Under the pieces are notes generated by a model, which saw nothing but the letters and a program-made list of their open reading frames with translations, was not told the DNA's origin and did not search any database. A DNA stretch of 20,280 bases from JACKOD01 sp041591635 (GTDB lineage Bacteria > Pseudomonadota > Gammaproteobacteria > Pseudomonadales > Oleiphilaceae), in the NCBI GenBank assembly GCA_041591635.1, contig JBFHRO010000032.1, positions 1 through 20,280 on the forward strand, written 5' to 3'. The position numbers were made by a program, and so were the translations under genes. Of this stretch, positions 7,477-15,093 are shown piece after piece (position 1 is the first letter of the stretch; each line of letters starts with the position of its first letter).

Positions 7477-7527
7477 ATAAACAGGGGTTTGGAAGACGAA
7501 ACCACTACCGCTTCAAGCAGTGATCTC
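7449..7527 (-). ncRNA. Candidate small RNA (three hairpins with terminator)
   Basis: A minus-strand transcript of roughly 80 bases would fold into three consecutive hairpins. Hairpin 1 is 7507-7512 with 7516-7521 (ACTGCT/AGCGGT on the minus strand; it needs one G-U pair, which would be an A-C mismatch on the plus strand). Hairpin 2 is GGTTT/AAACC (7486-7490 with 7499-7503) with an eight-base loop CGTCTTCC. The third is the terminator at 7455-7476. A TATACT -10 box lies just upstream at 7534-7539. The pyrimidine-rich loop is complementary to Shine-Dalgarno-like GGAAG. I do not recognise a known RNA family. It could instead be the 3' end of a longer guaD transcript. Confidence 0.5.
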
Positions 7528-7533
7528 ACCTTC

Positions 7534-7540
7534 AGTATAG
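7534..7540 (-). promoter_or_regulatory. -10 element (CTATACT) of the candidate small RNA
   Basis: On the minus strand TTGTCTATACTGAAG contains a near-consensus TATACT preceded by C, the form favoured by sigmaS. No convincing -35 hexamer is found 16-19 bases upstream (CATATT at 17), so an alternative sigma factor or an activator would be expected. The stretch upstream (7541-7640) is AT-rich. Confidence 0.35.
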
Positions 7541-7664
7541 ACAAGGGGTTGATCAAAATATGAACATCTGGTCACAAAATTGTTAAGAATGGTTAATCGT
7601 TGATCAGGCTCGATCAAGCTTGTCAAGCTAATTGATTGATTGTTACCGCTTTGTCTGCCCGGGC

Positions 7665-7702
7665 GCGCAACCCCATAGCGCGAGATGCGCGTTGGGCTGC
7701 GC
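7665..7702. other. GC-rich inverted repeat downstream of guaD
   Basis: GCGCAACCC (7665-7673) pairs with GGGCTGCGC (7694-7702) over nine positions with one G-T pair. An inner GCGC pair is possible in the loop. It begins 13 bases past the guaD stop and has no T-run on either strand, so it may be a processing or protective structure and not a terminator. It contrasts with the AT-rich bases next to it. Confidence 0.4.
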
Positions 7703-7715
7703 CGCCGCAACCGAC

Positions 7716-8195
7716 TTAATAACCCAGACGGTCTTCTTTTTGCTGCCACCGCTGCAGTACCAAGCCGCCTTCGCGATCAAGCAGCCGGTTCATGGGAATG
7801 CGCCGTTGGTGTTTGGCTTGTGCCAGTTCGTGATAAAAGAGCGCGTCATCGAAGCCGGCCTGGGCGGCGTCTTCCTGGCGTGCCGCAAACCAGATGCGGT
7901 CCAGCCGTGCCCACCAGATGGCTGCCAGGCACATGGGGCAAGGCTCGCAGCTGGTATAGATGTCACAGCCTTGCAAGCTCCAGCGATCAAGCGCCTGGCA
8001 TGCCTCACGAATGGCTACGACTTCAGCATGGGCGGTGGGGTCGTTGTTGCGGGTAACCTGATTGGCACCACTGGCAATGATCTGGTCGCGATAGACAATC
8101 ACGGCACCAAAGGGGCCCCCCAGGTTGCTATCCATGTTTTCGCCGGCAATACGCAAGGCTTCATGCATGAAGTCTGTGTGTCGAGAGTCAGTCAT
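7716..8195 (-). CDS. guaD: Guanine deaminase-type nucleoside deaminase (CDA fold)
   Basis: The 159-residue protein is a zinc-dependent cytidine-deaminase-fold enzyme. Zinc ligands and the catalytic acid are clear: His56-Ala-Glu58 in NDPTAHAEV, and Cys86/Cys89 in SCEPCPMC. Its wording follows Bacillus subtilis GuaD much more closely than TadA: LGGPFGAVIV, NDPTAHAEVVAIREAC, YTSCEPCPMCLAAIWWAR, and DAAQAGFDD. It also has a C-terminal tail ending in tyrosine like GuaD. The expected reaction is guanine to xanthine in purine salvage; a tRNA-editing role is less likely. AAGGA is six bases before the start. A TATACT box (8235-8240) lies upstream without a good -35. It diverges from trmB. Confidence 0.8.
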   Translation of the reverse strand: MTDSRHTDFMHEALRIAGENMDSNLGGPFGAVIVYRDQIIASGANQVTRNNDPTAHAEVVAIREACQALDRWSLQGCDIYTSCEPCPMCLAAIWWARLDRIWFAARQEDAAQAGFDDALFYHELAQAKHQRRIPMNRLLDREGGLVLQRWQQKEDRLGY

Positions 8196-8362
8196 AAGAA
8201 GTCCTTGATACCATTGGGCCGCTTCAAAGCAGAAAGTATAAGCGGATTTGGCCGGTGGCTTGCCATTTGTGTGTCATCTTCCTATGATCTCGAACCTTTG
8301 GCATCGGCCTTGGGCGAATTTTGATCACCACTTCTGTCACCCCTTCTGATTGAGCAACCATT

Positions 8363-9079
8363 ATGTCTGACGATCCCACTTCTACTTCAGCCTGTTCGCC
8401 CGAACTGCGCCGGCGGATTCGCAGTTTTGCCATTCGCAGCGGACGCATGACGGCAGGCCAGCAACTCGCCATGGACAAGGCCTGGCCGGTGTTTGGCTTG
8501 CGTGTGGAGGCGGGATTGATTGACCCTGCGGCGGTTTTTGGCAGATCTGCGCCCCTGGTGCTGGAGATCGGGTTTGGCATGGGAGGATCGCTCGCGCAAA
8601 TGATGCTGGATTCGCCACAAACCGATTTTATCGGCGTAGAGGTGCATCGACCGGGTTTGGGGTCCATCCTGATGAAAACCCTGGAACAGGGTTCCACCAA
8701 TCTGCGCCTGTACGGTCAGGATGCCAATGATGTGATCAATCAGTGTCTGCCAGAGGCTTGCCTGGATCGGGTGCAACTGTTTTTTCCCGATCCCTGGCAC
8801 AAAAAGAAGCATCACAAGCGCCGGCTGGTGCAGGCGGAGTTTGTGCAGCGGTTGCGCGCCAGGATCAAGATCGGGGGGGTATTTCATCTGGCAACCGACT
8901 GGGAAAACTACGCCGAGCACATGATGGACGTGCTCTCCGGCGCCGAGGGGTTTCGTAATGCGACCGGTGAGCGGCAGTATGCGCCCCGGCCCGAGTACCG
9001 TCCGGTTACCAAGTTCGAGCGCCGGGGCGAGCGACTGGGGCACGGGGTGTGGGATTTGCTTTTCGAACGCGTGAGCTGA
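8363..9079 (+). CDS. trmB: tRNA (guanine-N7)-methyltransferase
   Basis: The 238-residue protein matches the usual length of TrmB. It contains the SAM-binding motif VLEIGFGMGG (about 66-75), FIGVEVHRPG with the acidic ribose-binding residue, and the family signature FFPDPWHKKKHHKRRLVQ (about 140-157). TATDWE-like ATDWENYAEHM and the C-terminal PVTKFERRGERLGHGVWDL follow. It makes m7G at position 46 of tRNA. The ribosome-binding site is weak (only GAGCA upstream). The gene is convergent with the receiver-TPR gene, with only 25 bases between the stops and no clear terminator. Confidence 0.96.
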   Translation: MSDDPTSTSACSPELRRRIRSFAIRSGRMTAGQQLAMDKAWPVFGLRVEAGLIDPAAVFGRSAPLVLEIGFGMGGSLAQMMLDSPQTDFIGVEVHRPGLGSILMKTLEQGSTNLRLYGQDANDVINQCLPEACLDRVQLFFPDPWHKKKHHKRRLVQAEFVQRLRARIKIGGVFHLATDWENYAEHMMDVLSGAEGFRNATGERQYAPRPEYRPVTKFERRGERLGHGVWDLLFERVS

Positions 9080-9104
9080 ACCCGGTTGCCTTTGTCTACA
9101 CCCT

Positions 9105-10736
9105 CTACTGGGTTAGTTGTTCGAGCTTCTTCGACAAAAACTGATAGCGCTTGTACTGCTTGTGGTCCTCGGGCATCTTTCGCAGCTGTTTGAGGCATTG
9201 CTGGCCAAGGGCGATGCTTTCGGCTCGTTGCAGCGCGTCTTTTTCATCGGCCAGGGTTTTCAGTAACACCTGCACCAGATTGAGATTCAATGCCGGGTGC
9301 TTGGGCGAATAGTTCAGCGCCTGTTTGAAAACACGGATCGCCTCGTTGACGTTTCCTTGTTCCGATAGCTTGATGCCTTCGCGATTGAGTTCGGCGGCTT
9401 TTTCCTTGTTTTGCCAGGTAACGGGTTCATCCCGAATGTCGTTGATCTTTTTGGCGATGCCTGACTCGTGCCCATGCATCAGCATCACCTGGCCGAGAAC
9501 CAATTCAGCCTCCTCCTCCTTGCCCAGGGTGAAGAGGGTTTGTGCATACTCCAGTGACAGTTTGGGTGGCAACTCCATCGCCAGTTCCACGTAGAACCGT
9601 TGAGCCTTGGCCAGAGAGTGTTCGGCCTCGGCCAGCTGATCGCAGTCACGGTAAATGCGCGCGCCGATCATGTTGCTTTGAAACTGCACCTTGGGCAGGT
9701 TGCCGTAACGCTGCTCCACGGCCTGCAAGGCACCCAGGGCCTCGTTGCTGCGGCTTTGTTTCAGTGGCGCTTCATCCGGTGGCGGTGCGTCCTGCAGGGC
9801 GCGGGCAAAATTGAGATAGTTGTCGGCATTCTGGAAAATGGATTGTTCGCCATGTTCGATAGCGTTGCGAAAGGCTTCGGTGGCGATGTTGAAATCCTGA
9901 TTTTCCTGGGCGAGCTCTCCGAGTTTCACATGACGTTGAACGGCGCGCGGGGTTAGTGCGACCGCTTCCATCAGGACGTCTTGCGCCTGTTTTTTCTTGT
10001 TGAGCTGCACCAGTACCTCGGCCAGCAAGTCGTAGGCGGGCAGGCAGAGCGGGTTTTTGGCGATGATTTCCGTCAGTTCGGCTTCGGCCTGGGTGAATTC
10101 CTTGCGCGCCATGGCGACCTTGACCAGGCCCAGTCGCGCCCACAGCAAGGGTCTGGCGCGCAATACCTCCTGATAGGTTTTGGTCGCATTGTCGTAGTCT
10201 TTTTGCTGCATGTAGATCTGGGCCTGGGTCTTCTGGCACCAACTGCTGTATTTGCTGCCCCGGGCGATTTTCTTGTCGCACAGATAAAGCGCGTTACTGT
10301 AATCCTCACCATCCATGGCGTACTTGATGTCGTAGAGCGCCTCGGCATCCACCAGCAAGGCATCCATGCGCTGCTTGAAGGCATCGCGGGTAATGGGTTT
10401 GGTGATGTAGGCATCGGGCTGGTATTCGATGGCGCCCAGTACCATGTCTTTGGTGGTGTCAACCGACATCATGATAAAGAGCGAGGTGGCACGCTGCAGT
10501 TTTCGTACCCGCAGCTCTTCCAGCACTTGCTGGCCGTTTTTGGTCCCCAGGTTGTAGTCGCAAATGATGACATCAAAGATGCCTTTCTGGCATTTTTCGA
10601 TAGCTTCTGTGCCCTCGGCGGCCAGATCGATGAACCAGGCACCAAAAGATTTCAGATAGCCCTCCATCAGCAAGCGCAGCTTGATATTGGAATCGACGAT
10701 CAAGAATCGGGCCTGATTGTATTCGCGAAAAAACAT
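9105..10736 (-). CDS. Response regulator with receiver domain and TPR repeats
   Basis: The 543-residue protein has a receiver domain at about residues 10-125 and then a long helical region. The receiver has phosphoacceptor Asp60 in VIICDYNLG, Ser91, and Lys113 in ITKP; the acidic pair is Asp15-Ser16 where Asp-Asp/Glu is usual. Residues about 150-540 carry tetratricopeptide-like repeats (for example DYDNATKTYQEVLRARPLLWARLGLV, QAEAELTEIIAKNPLCLPAYDLLAEV, GNVNEAIRVFKQALNYSPKHPALNLNL). It has no DNA-binding, GGDEF or kinase domain, so output should be by protein contact. No histidine kinase is nearby. The ribosome-binding site is poor and a hairpin-rich gap separates it from hemW. VieB-like proteins share the layout; the target is unknown. 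Confidence 0.88.
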   Translation of the reverse strand: MFFREYNQARFLIVDSNIKLRLLMEGYLKSFGAWFIDLAAEGTEAIEKCQKGIFDVIICDYNLGTKNGQQVLEELRVRKLQRATSLFIMMSVDTTKDMVLGAIEYQPDAYITKPITRDAFKQRMDALLVDAEALYDIKYAMDGEDYSNALYLCDKKIARGSKYSSWCQKTQAQIYMQQKDYDNATKTYQEVLRARPLLWARLGLVKVAMARKEFTQAEAELTEIIAKNPLCLPAYDLLAEVLVQLNKKKQAQDVLMEAVALTPRAVQRHVKLGELAQENQDFNIATEAFRNAIEHGEQSIFQNADNYLNFARALQDAPPPDEAPLKQSRSNEALGALQAVEQRYGNLPKVQFQSNMIGARIYRDCDQLAEAEHSLAKAQRFYVELAMELPPKLSLEYAQTLFTLGKEEEAELVLGQVMLMHGHESGIAKKINDIRDEPVTWQNKEKAAELNREGIKLSEQGNVNEAIRVFKQALNYSPKHPALNLNLVQVLLKTLADEKDALQRAESIALGQQCLKQLRKMPEDHKQYKRYQFLSKKLEQLTQ

Positions 10737-10785
10737 AGGTGGTGGATATCTGCTTGCTTATTGTCGTTATTGTCAGCGATTAACC

Positions 10786-10856
10786 CAGGCAGATTGCCTG
10801 ATGGCTTTCAAAGCCTAGCTCATGCCCGGCCCAATTGTAAGGTGCTTTGGCCGGGC
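10786..10856 (-). other. Tandem hairpins between hemW and the receiver-TPR gene
   Basis: Three perfect inverted repeats lie in a row: CAGGCA/TGCCTG (10786-10791 with 10795-10800), GGCTTT/AAAGCC (10803-10808 with 10810-10815), and GCCCGGCC/GGCCGGGC (10824-10831 with 10849-10856). None is followed by a T-run on the minus strand. They could form a structured leader of the receiver-TPR mRNA, a processing site after hemW, or protein operators. Confidence 0.5.
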
Positions 10857-10910
10857 AGCTTGAAGGAGCCAGGCACAGGTTGGCCCAAAGCAAAGAGCAG
10901 ACTTTTACTG

Positions 10911-12041
10911 TCAAAGGAACAAATCCAGCACCTGATTGAGAAAACGATAGCCGGTGCGGGTGCACTGCAGGCGCCCGGGTTCAATCAGTTGGCGCTCGCG
11001 GGCGTGGGTGAGGGCTGGCTCCAGCGTGCTCAGGGGCAGGCCGGTGCGCTGCGTAAAAAGCGCTTCGGTGACGCCTTGTTTCAACCGCAGGGCGTTCATC
11101 AAGAACTCAAGCGGCAGTTCGGCAGGTTCAATGGTATGGCTTTCGGCCAGAAAGTCGCCCTGGCGCTGCAGATAGGCGGTGGGCTGGCGGGTCTTGCGAT
11201 AACGCAGGATGTGGCCATCTTCACGGGTGACTTTGGCATGGGCGCCGGCGCCGATTCCCAGATAATCGCCAAATTGCCAGTAGTTGAGATTGTGTTGTGA
11301 GGGTGCAAAAGGCTTGGCATAGGCTGAGACTTCATAGTGCACAAAGCCTGCCTGCTCCAGCATGTGCTGTCCTGCATCCTGAATCCGGGCCAGCGTGTCG
11401 TCGTTGGGCAGGCGGGGCGGTCTGCGATAGAACTCGGTGTTCGGTTCCAGCGTCAACTGGTACCAGGAGAGATGACTGGGGGCAAAAGCCAGGGCGGTTT
11501 CGATATCCGCCATGGCTTGCCCGACCGACTGACCCGGCAGGCCATGCATCAGATCAATATTGAAATTGTCAAAGCCGCAACTGCGCAGGCTGGAAATTGC
11601 GCTGCAGGCATTGTGGCGATTGTGGATGCGCCCCAGTTGCTTGAGCATGTTGTCGGAAAAACTCTGTACGCCCAGGGAGATGCGATTGATGCCAGTGCGC
11701 CGGTAACCGGCAAAACGCGCTTGCTCAAAAGTGCCCGGGTTGGCTTCCAGGGTGATTTCGATGTCCGGCGCAAAGGGGATCCGGGCTTCGATGCCTGTGA
11801 GCAAAGCCTGATAAAAACTTTCGCTCATCAGGCTGGGGGTGCCGCCGCCGAAAAAGATCGATTGCAAGGGGCGTTGCGCGACCTGTGCAAGATCCAGGCT
11901 CAGATCTTCCAGCAAGGCATGCAGGTAGTCCTGTTCCGGAATGGGTTGCGTTGCCGCGTGCGAATTGAAGTCGCAGTAAGGGCATTTGCGAATGCACCAG
12001 GGAATGTGGACGTACAGTGAAAGTGGCGGCAGTTCGCCCAT
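10911..12041 (-). CDS. hemW: Radical SAM heme chaperone HemW
   Basis: The 376-residue protein is full length. The 4Fe-4S-binding motif CIRKCPYC gives Cys16, Cys20 and Cys23, and GGGTPS (65-70) is the SAM-binding glycine motif. NRISLGVQSFSDNMLKQLGRIHN and the C-terminal HemN-like domain (ALRLKQGV) fit HemW, formerly mis-called oxygen-independent coproporphyrinogen oxidase. HemW binds heme and delivers it to membrane targets; it lacks the CxxxCxxCxC fourth cysteine of HemN (Phe25 here). AAGGGAA lies about five bases before ATG. It is 24 bases after rdgB, in the same operon. Confidence 0.95.
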   Translation of the reverse strand: MGELPPLSLYVHIPWCIRKCPYCDFNSHAATQPIPEQDYLHALLEDLSLDLAQVAQRPLQSIFFGGGTPSLMSESFYQALLTGIEARIPFAPDIEITLEANPGTFEQARFAGYRRTGINRISLGVQSFSDNMLKQLGRIHNRHNACSAISSLRSCGFDNFNIDLMHGLPGQSVGQAMADIETALAFAPSHLSWYQLTLEPNTEFYRRPPRLPNDDTLARIQDAGQHMLEQAGFVHYEVSAYAKPFAPSQHNLNYWQFGDYLGIGAGAHAKVTREDGHILRYRKTRQPTAYLQRQGDFLAESHTIEPAELPLEFLMNALRLKQGVTEALFTQRTGLPLSTLEPALTHARERQLIEPGRLQCTRTGYRFLNQVLDLFL

Positions 12042-12065
12042 AAGAATTCCCTTGGCAATGCAGGG

Positions 12066-12686
12066 TCAGGTTTGGTTTTTTGGCAGCCGTGACGGCAGGT
12101 GGGACAAGAGCGTATCCAGGGCTTTTCCCCGGTGACTCAGGCGGTTCTTGTGCTCTGGCGGCAACTGAGCCGCGCTGCATTGCTGGGTGTCAATCCAGAA
12201 CAAGGGGTCGTAGCCAAAGCCCCCCGCACCCACGGGTGACTCCAGAATCCGGCCCTCCCAGCTGCCGTGACAAATCAAGGGGGTCGGATCTTCGGCGTGA
12301 CGTAAATACACCAGCACGCAATGATAACGGGCCGTGCGTAACGCGGGTTCAACGCCTTGCAGCCGATCCAGCAGGCGCTCGCAGTTACGCTGGTCATCCC
12401 GTGGTTCACCGGCAAAGCGGGCGGAATAGATCCCGGGTTCACCGTTCAGTGCATCCACTTCCAGACCCGAATCGTCGGCAATGGCAGGCAAGCCGCTTTC
12501 ATGACTGGCGTGGCGGGCTTTGATGATGGCGTTTTCCACAAAGGTCAGGCCGGTTTCGTCGGCATCGCAAATGCCAAACTCGGTTTGCGGAATAATCTGC
12601 AGGCCTACGCGCGATAAAAGGGCGTTGAGCTCGCGAATCTTGCCCTGGTTGGAGCTGGCAAGGACGATTCTGTTAGCGTTGGTCAT
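12066..12686 (-). CDS. rdgB: RdgB/Ham1 inosine/xanthosine triphosphate pyrophosphatase
   Basis: The 206-residue protein shows the family motifs: SSNQGKIREL (11-20), FVENAIIKARHAS, the metal-binding DDSGLEVDALNGEPGIYSAR (71-90), GGFGYDPLF, and the late SHRGKAL. It hydrolyses dITP, dXTP and XTP to monophosphates, keeping damaged purines out of DNA. The start is fixed by the conserved N-terminus but has no good Shine-Dalgarno sequence. It lies 24 bases before hemW and 110 bases after the DUF4426 gene; I see no gene or clear signal in that gap. Confidence 0.96.
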   Translation of the reverse strand: MTNANRIVLASSNQGKIRELNALLSRVGLQIIPQTEFGICDADETGLTFVENAIIKARHASHESGLPAIADDSGLEVDALNGEPGIYSARFAGEPRDDQRNCERLLDRLQGVEPALRTARYHCVLVYLRHAEDPTPLICHGSWEGRILESPVGAGGFGYDPLFWIDTQQCSAAQLPPEHKNRLSHRGKALDTLLSHLPSRLPKNQT

Positions 12687-12796
12687 GAATCTGGTACCGG
12701 GTCAGTGCAATTGAATCACGGGCTGCGCCAGAAGGGTCTGGTGCAGCGCTTTCAGGATGGCAGAGCAGCAGGCCGCAAACAACCGGTGCCGCAAAT

Positions 12797-13273
12797 CTAC
12801 TTGCTGTAAAAGGTATTGGCAAAACGCAATTGCATCGGTTGGGTTTCAGTGTTCACTCTGGCCCGGATCTGAAATGTCAGCACTTCACCTTCAGAGAACT
12901 GAAACTCGGCCAGCGAGTAAATGGCCTGACCTTCGCGTACCCGACGAAAGGGTAGATGAATCTGCTGTGCAATGTCGTTGCTGACGATGCCTTCCACTTG
13001 AGCTTCAACCGACTCCGGCACCTGGCCTTCGCGTTTTTTCAGCACGCTGATATTGACCACGCCAATGGCCCGGCTTCGGACGATACCGTATTGCCGGGCC
13101 ACTTCGGGTGTTAAAAAGGTGCTGTTGAAGGCGCTGTAGTGAACCTCGTACAAACCAAAATCCACTTTTTGCTCGGCGTGCGCCGCTTGCCCCAAGAGTG
13201 CCAGCGCAGCAAGCAGCCAACTCAGCCGGAGCATTGCACGCCAGTGCCAACCCGGTACGTTCATCTTGTTCAT
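12797..13273 (-). CDS. DUF4426 secreted/periplasmic protein
   Basis: The 158-residue protein has a signal peptide: basic start, hydrophobic core LSWLLAALALLG, and a likely cleavage after AHA (residue 33). The mature part is beta-rich, with VDFGLYEVHYSAFNSTFLTPEVARQYGIVRSRAIGVVNISV, the pattern of DUF4426. Its function is unknown. In Pseudomonas the family sits in the same place between metW and rdgB. AAGGA is six bases before ATG 13273. The gap to metW is 29 bases, so it is probably co-transcribed with metXW. Confidence 0.85.
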   Translation of the reverse strand: MNKMNVPGWHWRAMLRLSWLLAALALLGQAAHAEQKVDFGLYEVHYSAFNSTFLTPEVARQYGIVRSRAIGVVNISVLKKREGQVPESVEAQVEGIVSNDIAQQIHLPFRRVREGQAIYSLAEFQFSEGEVLTFQIRARVNTETQPMQLRFANTFYSK

Positions 13274-13302
13274 GCAGGTTCCTTAAGGCAATGGGTGGGA
13301 GG

Positions 13303-13896
13303 TTAGCGCGACAGATGATAAATGGCGATTTCGCCCATCATGTTCGGCCACATGTGAATGAACCAGCGATTGCGATGCTCCCGGTCCACCACGGTGCGAT
13401 TGAGAATCTGCAGATTTTTCTGGCTGCAAAGGTTTTCGAAATCCTTGAAGGTACACAAATGAATGTTGGGTGTGTTGTACCAGGTATAAGGGAGCGAGCG
13501 GGATATGGGCATTTCCCCGTAGCGGCCCAGGTACCAGCGACAGGTCCAGTGGCCAAAGTTGGGAAAGGTGATAATGCATTGTTTGCTCAGGCGCAGCATT
13601 TCATCCAGCATGCGATCCGGGTGCATCACCGCCTGCAAGGCCTGGGTCATGATGACGTAATCGAAACTGTTGGTTTTGAAGTTGGCCAGACCCTTGACGT
13701 CCAGATCCTGCTCAATGACGCTCAGGCCTTTGGTTATGCAGGTGTTGATGTGATCCGGATTGATTTCCAGGCCATAGCCCCGTGTGTTTTTGGTCTCACG
13801 CAGATGATGCAGCAAGGTGCCATCGCCACAGCCCAGATCGAGCAGGCGGGAGCCGGGTTTGATCCAGTTTTCGATCAACTCAAGATCTGCGCGCAT
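13303..13896 (-). CDS. metW: MetW, methyltransferase-like methionine biosynthesis protein
   Basis: The 197-residue protein is a class I SAM-methyltransferase fold: LLDLGCGDGTLLHHL (18-32), YGLEINPDHI, DLDVKGLANFKTNSFDYVIMTQALQAVMHPDRMLDEMLRL, and the MetW hallmark FPNFGHWTCRWYLGRYGEMPISRSLPY. It works with MetX in the first step of methionine synthesis in bacteria with this gene pair. The start overlaps the metX stop by ATGA, so translation is coupled. Confidence 0.95.
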   Translation of the reverse strand: MRADLELIENWIKPGSRLLDLGCGDGTLLHHLRETKNTRGYGLEINPDHINTCITKGLSVIEQDLDVKGLANFKTNSFDYVIMTQALQAVMHPDRMLDEMLRLSKQCIITFPNFGHWTCRWYLGRYGEMPISRSLPYTWYNTPNIHLCTFKDFENLCSQKNLQILNRTVVDREHRNRWFIHMWPNMMGEIAIYHLSR

Positions 13897-15044
13897 CAGG
13901 CGTTCACCTCGTCTGCAATGCGATTCATGTTAGTGGCAAACACGTCCATATACCGGGGGGTGGGAATCAAAAAGGCATCGTGGCCGTCGGGGGCATCTAT
14001 TTCGGCGTAGGAAACCCGCCGGTCGGCTTCTACCAGCGCATTTACCAGGATTTCTGAGCGCTCGGGTGAAAACCGCCAGTCAGAAGTAAAAGCGGCAATG
14101 AAAAAGCTGCACTGCGCCTGGCTGACAGCCTCGACGAGCGAGTTGTCGTAGTCCCGGGCCGGGTCAAAGTAATCGAGCACCCGCGTCATCAATAGATAGG
14201 TGTTGGCGTCGAAGGTTTCGGAAAACCGTTCGCCCTGATAATTCAAATAGCGCTCAACTTCGAATTCCACATCGAAGCCGTATTTGAACACCTTGTCGCG
14301 CATTTCCCGGCCAAACTTCTCTCCCATGGAGAGATCCGACAGGTAGGTGATATGCCCGATCATTCTGGCCAGCATCAGGCCCCGCTTGGGAATGGTGTTG
14401 TGCTCGTGATAACGGCCGCCGTGAAAATCCGGGTCGGAGGTAATGGCTTTGCGGGCCACTTCATTAAAGGCAATGTTTTGAGCGGTCAGCTTGGGGGTAG
14501 AGGCGATAATCGCCGCATGATGAACCCGCTCTGGCAGATCGATGGCCCACTGCAGTGCCTGCATGCCGCCAAGGCTGCCACCCACAATGGCGGCCCACTT
14601 GTGAATGCCCAGGTAATCAGCCAGCCTGGCCTGGCTCTGTACCCAGTCTTTTACCGTAATTACCGGAAAATCGGGCCCGTAGCGGTGGCCCGTTTCGGGG
14701 TTGATCGAGCGCGGGCCGGTGCTGCCATGACAGCCCCCCAGGTTGTTGAGGCACACCACGAAAAAGCGCCGGGTATCGATGGGTTTTCCCGGGCCGATGC
14801 AGGAATCCCACCAGCCGGGTTTGCGTTCGTCCATGCTGTGATAGCCGGCGGCGTGATGGTGCCCGCTCAAGGCATGGCAGATCAGCACGGCATTGGATCG
14901 CGCCGCGTTAAGTTCACCGTAGGTTTCATAAACCAGTTCAAAGCGGGGCAGGGCGCGGCCACTTTGCAGGGGAAGCACGAAATCAAACTTGGCAATTTGT
15001 GGTTGAACCAATCCGACCGAGTCGGGAGGCAGGGTTTCGGGCAT
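13896..15044 (-). CDS. metX: MetX homoserine O-acyltransferase
   Basis: The 382-residue alpha/beta-hydrolase-fold enzyme acylates homoserine for methionine synthesis. The nucleophile is Ser157 in GGSLGGMQALQW, with Asp322 (SDW) and His355 (PDGHDAFL) completing the triad. The conserved NNLGGCHGSTGPRSINPETG region is intact. In Pseudomonas, MetX proteins linked to MetW use succinyl-CoA, so succinyl transfer is more likely here than acetyl transfer; this is inferred from neighbours. The upstream promoter (15103-15131) gives a leader of about 50 bases, too short for a SAM riboswitch. Confidence 0.94.
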   Translation of the reverse strand: MPETLPPDSVGLVQPQIAKFDFVLPLQSGRALPRFELVYETYGELNAARSNAVLICHALSGHHHAAGYHSMDERKPGWWDSCIGPGKPIDTRRFFVVCLNNLGGCHGSTGPRSINPETGHRYGPDFPVITVKDWVQSQARLADYLGIHKWAAIVGGSLGGMQALQWAIDLPERVHHAAIIASTPKLTAQNIAFNEVARKAITSDPDFHGGRYHEHNTIPKRGLMLARMIGHITYLSDLSMGEKFGREMRDKVFKYGFDVEFEVERYLNYQGERFSETFDANTYLLMTRVLDYFDPARDYDNSLVEAVSQAQCSFFIAAFTSDWRFSPERSEILVNALVEADRRVSYAEIDAPDGHDAFLIPTPRYMDVFATNMNRIADEVNA

Positions 15045-15093
15045 CGGCTTTCCGGTCTTGAGAGTAGAGGATTTCAGAAATCAAGGGGATAAA

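Noticed and set aside
7600..7618. Possible FNR/Anr box (TTGAT and ATCAA halves)
   Set aside because: The halves are eight bases apart, not the required four.
7513..7749. 78-codon minus-strand frame overlapping the guaD end and the candidate small RNA
   Set aside because: It starts within guaD in another frame, is Arg/Ser-rich with no family resemblance, and covers the AT-rich and hairpin structures that explain the region better.
9981..11300. 439-codon plus-strand frame across the receiver-TPR and hemW genes
   Set aside because: It runs antisense through two well-supported genes and the gap between them, with no domain or good ribosome-binding site.
14352..15092. 246-codon plus-strand frame
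   Set aside because: It is antisense to metX, whose catalytic triad and full length are intact.
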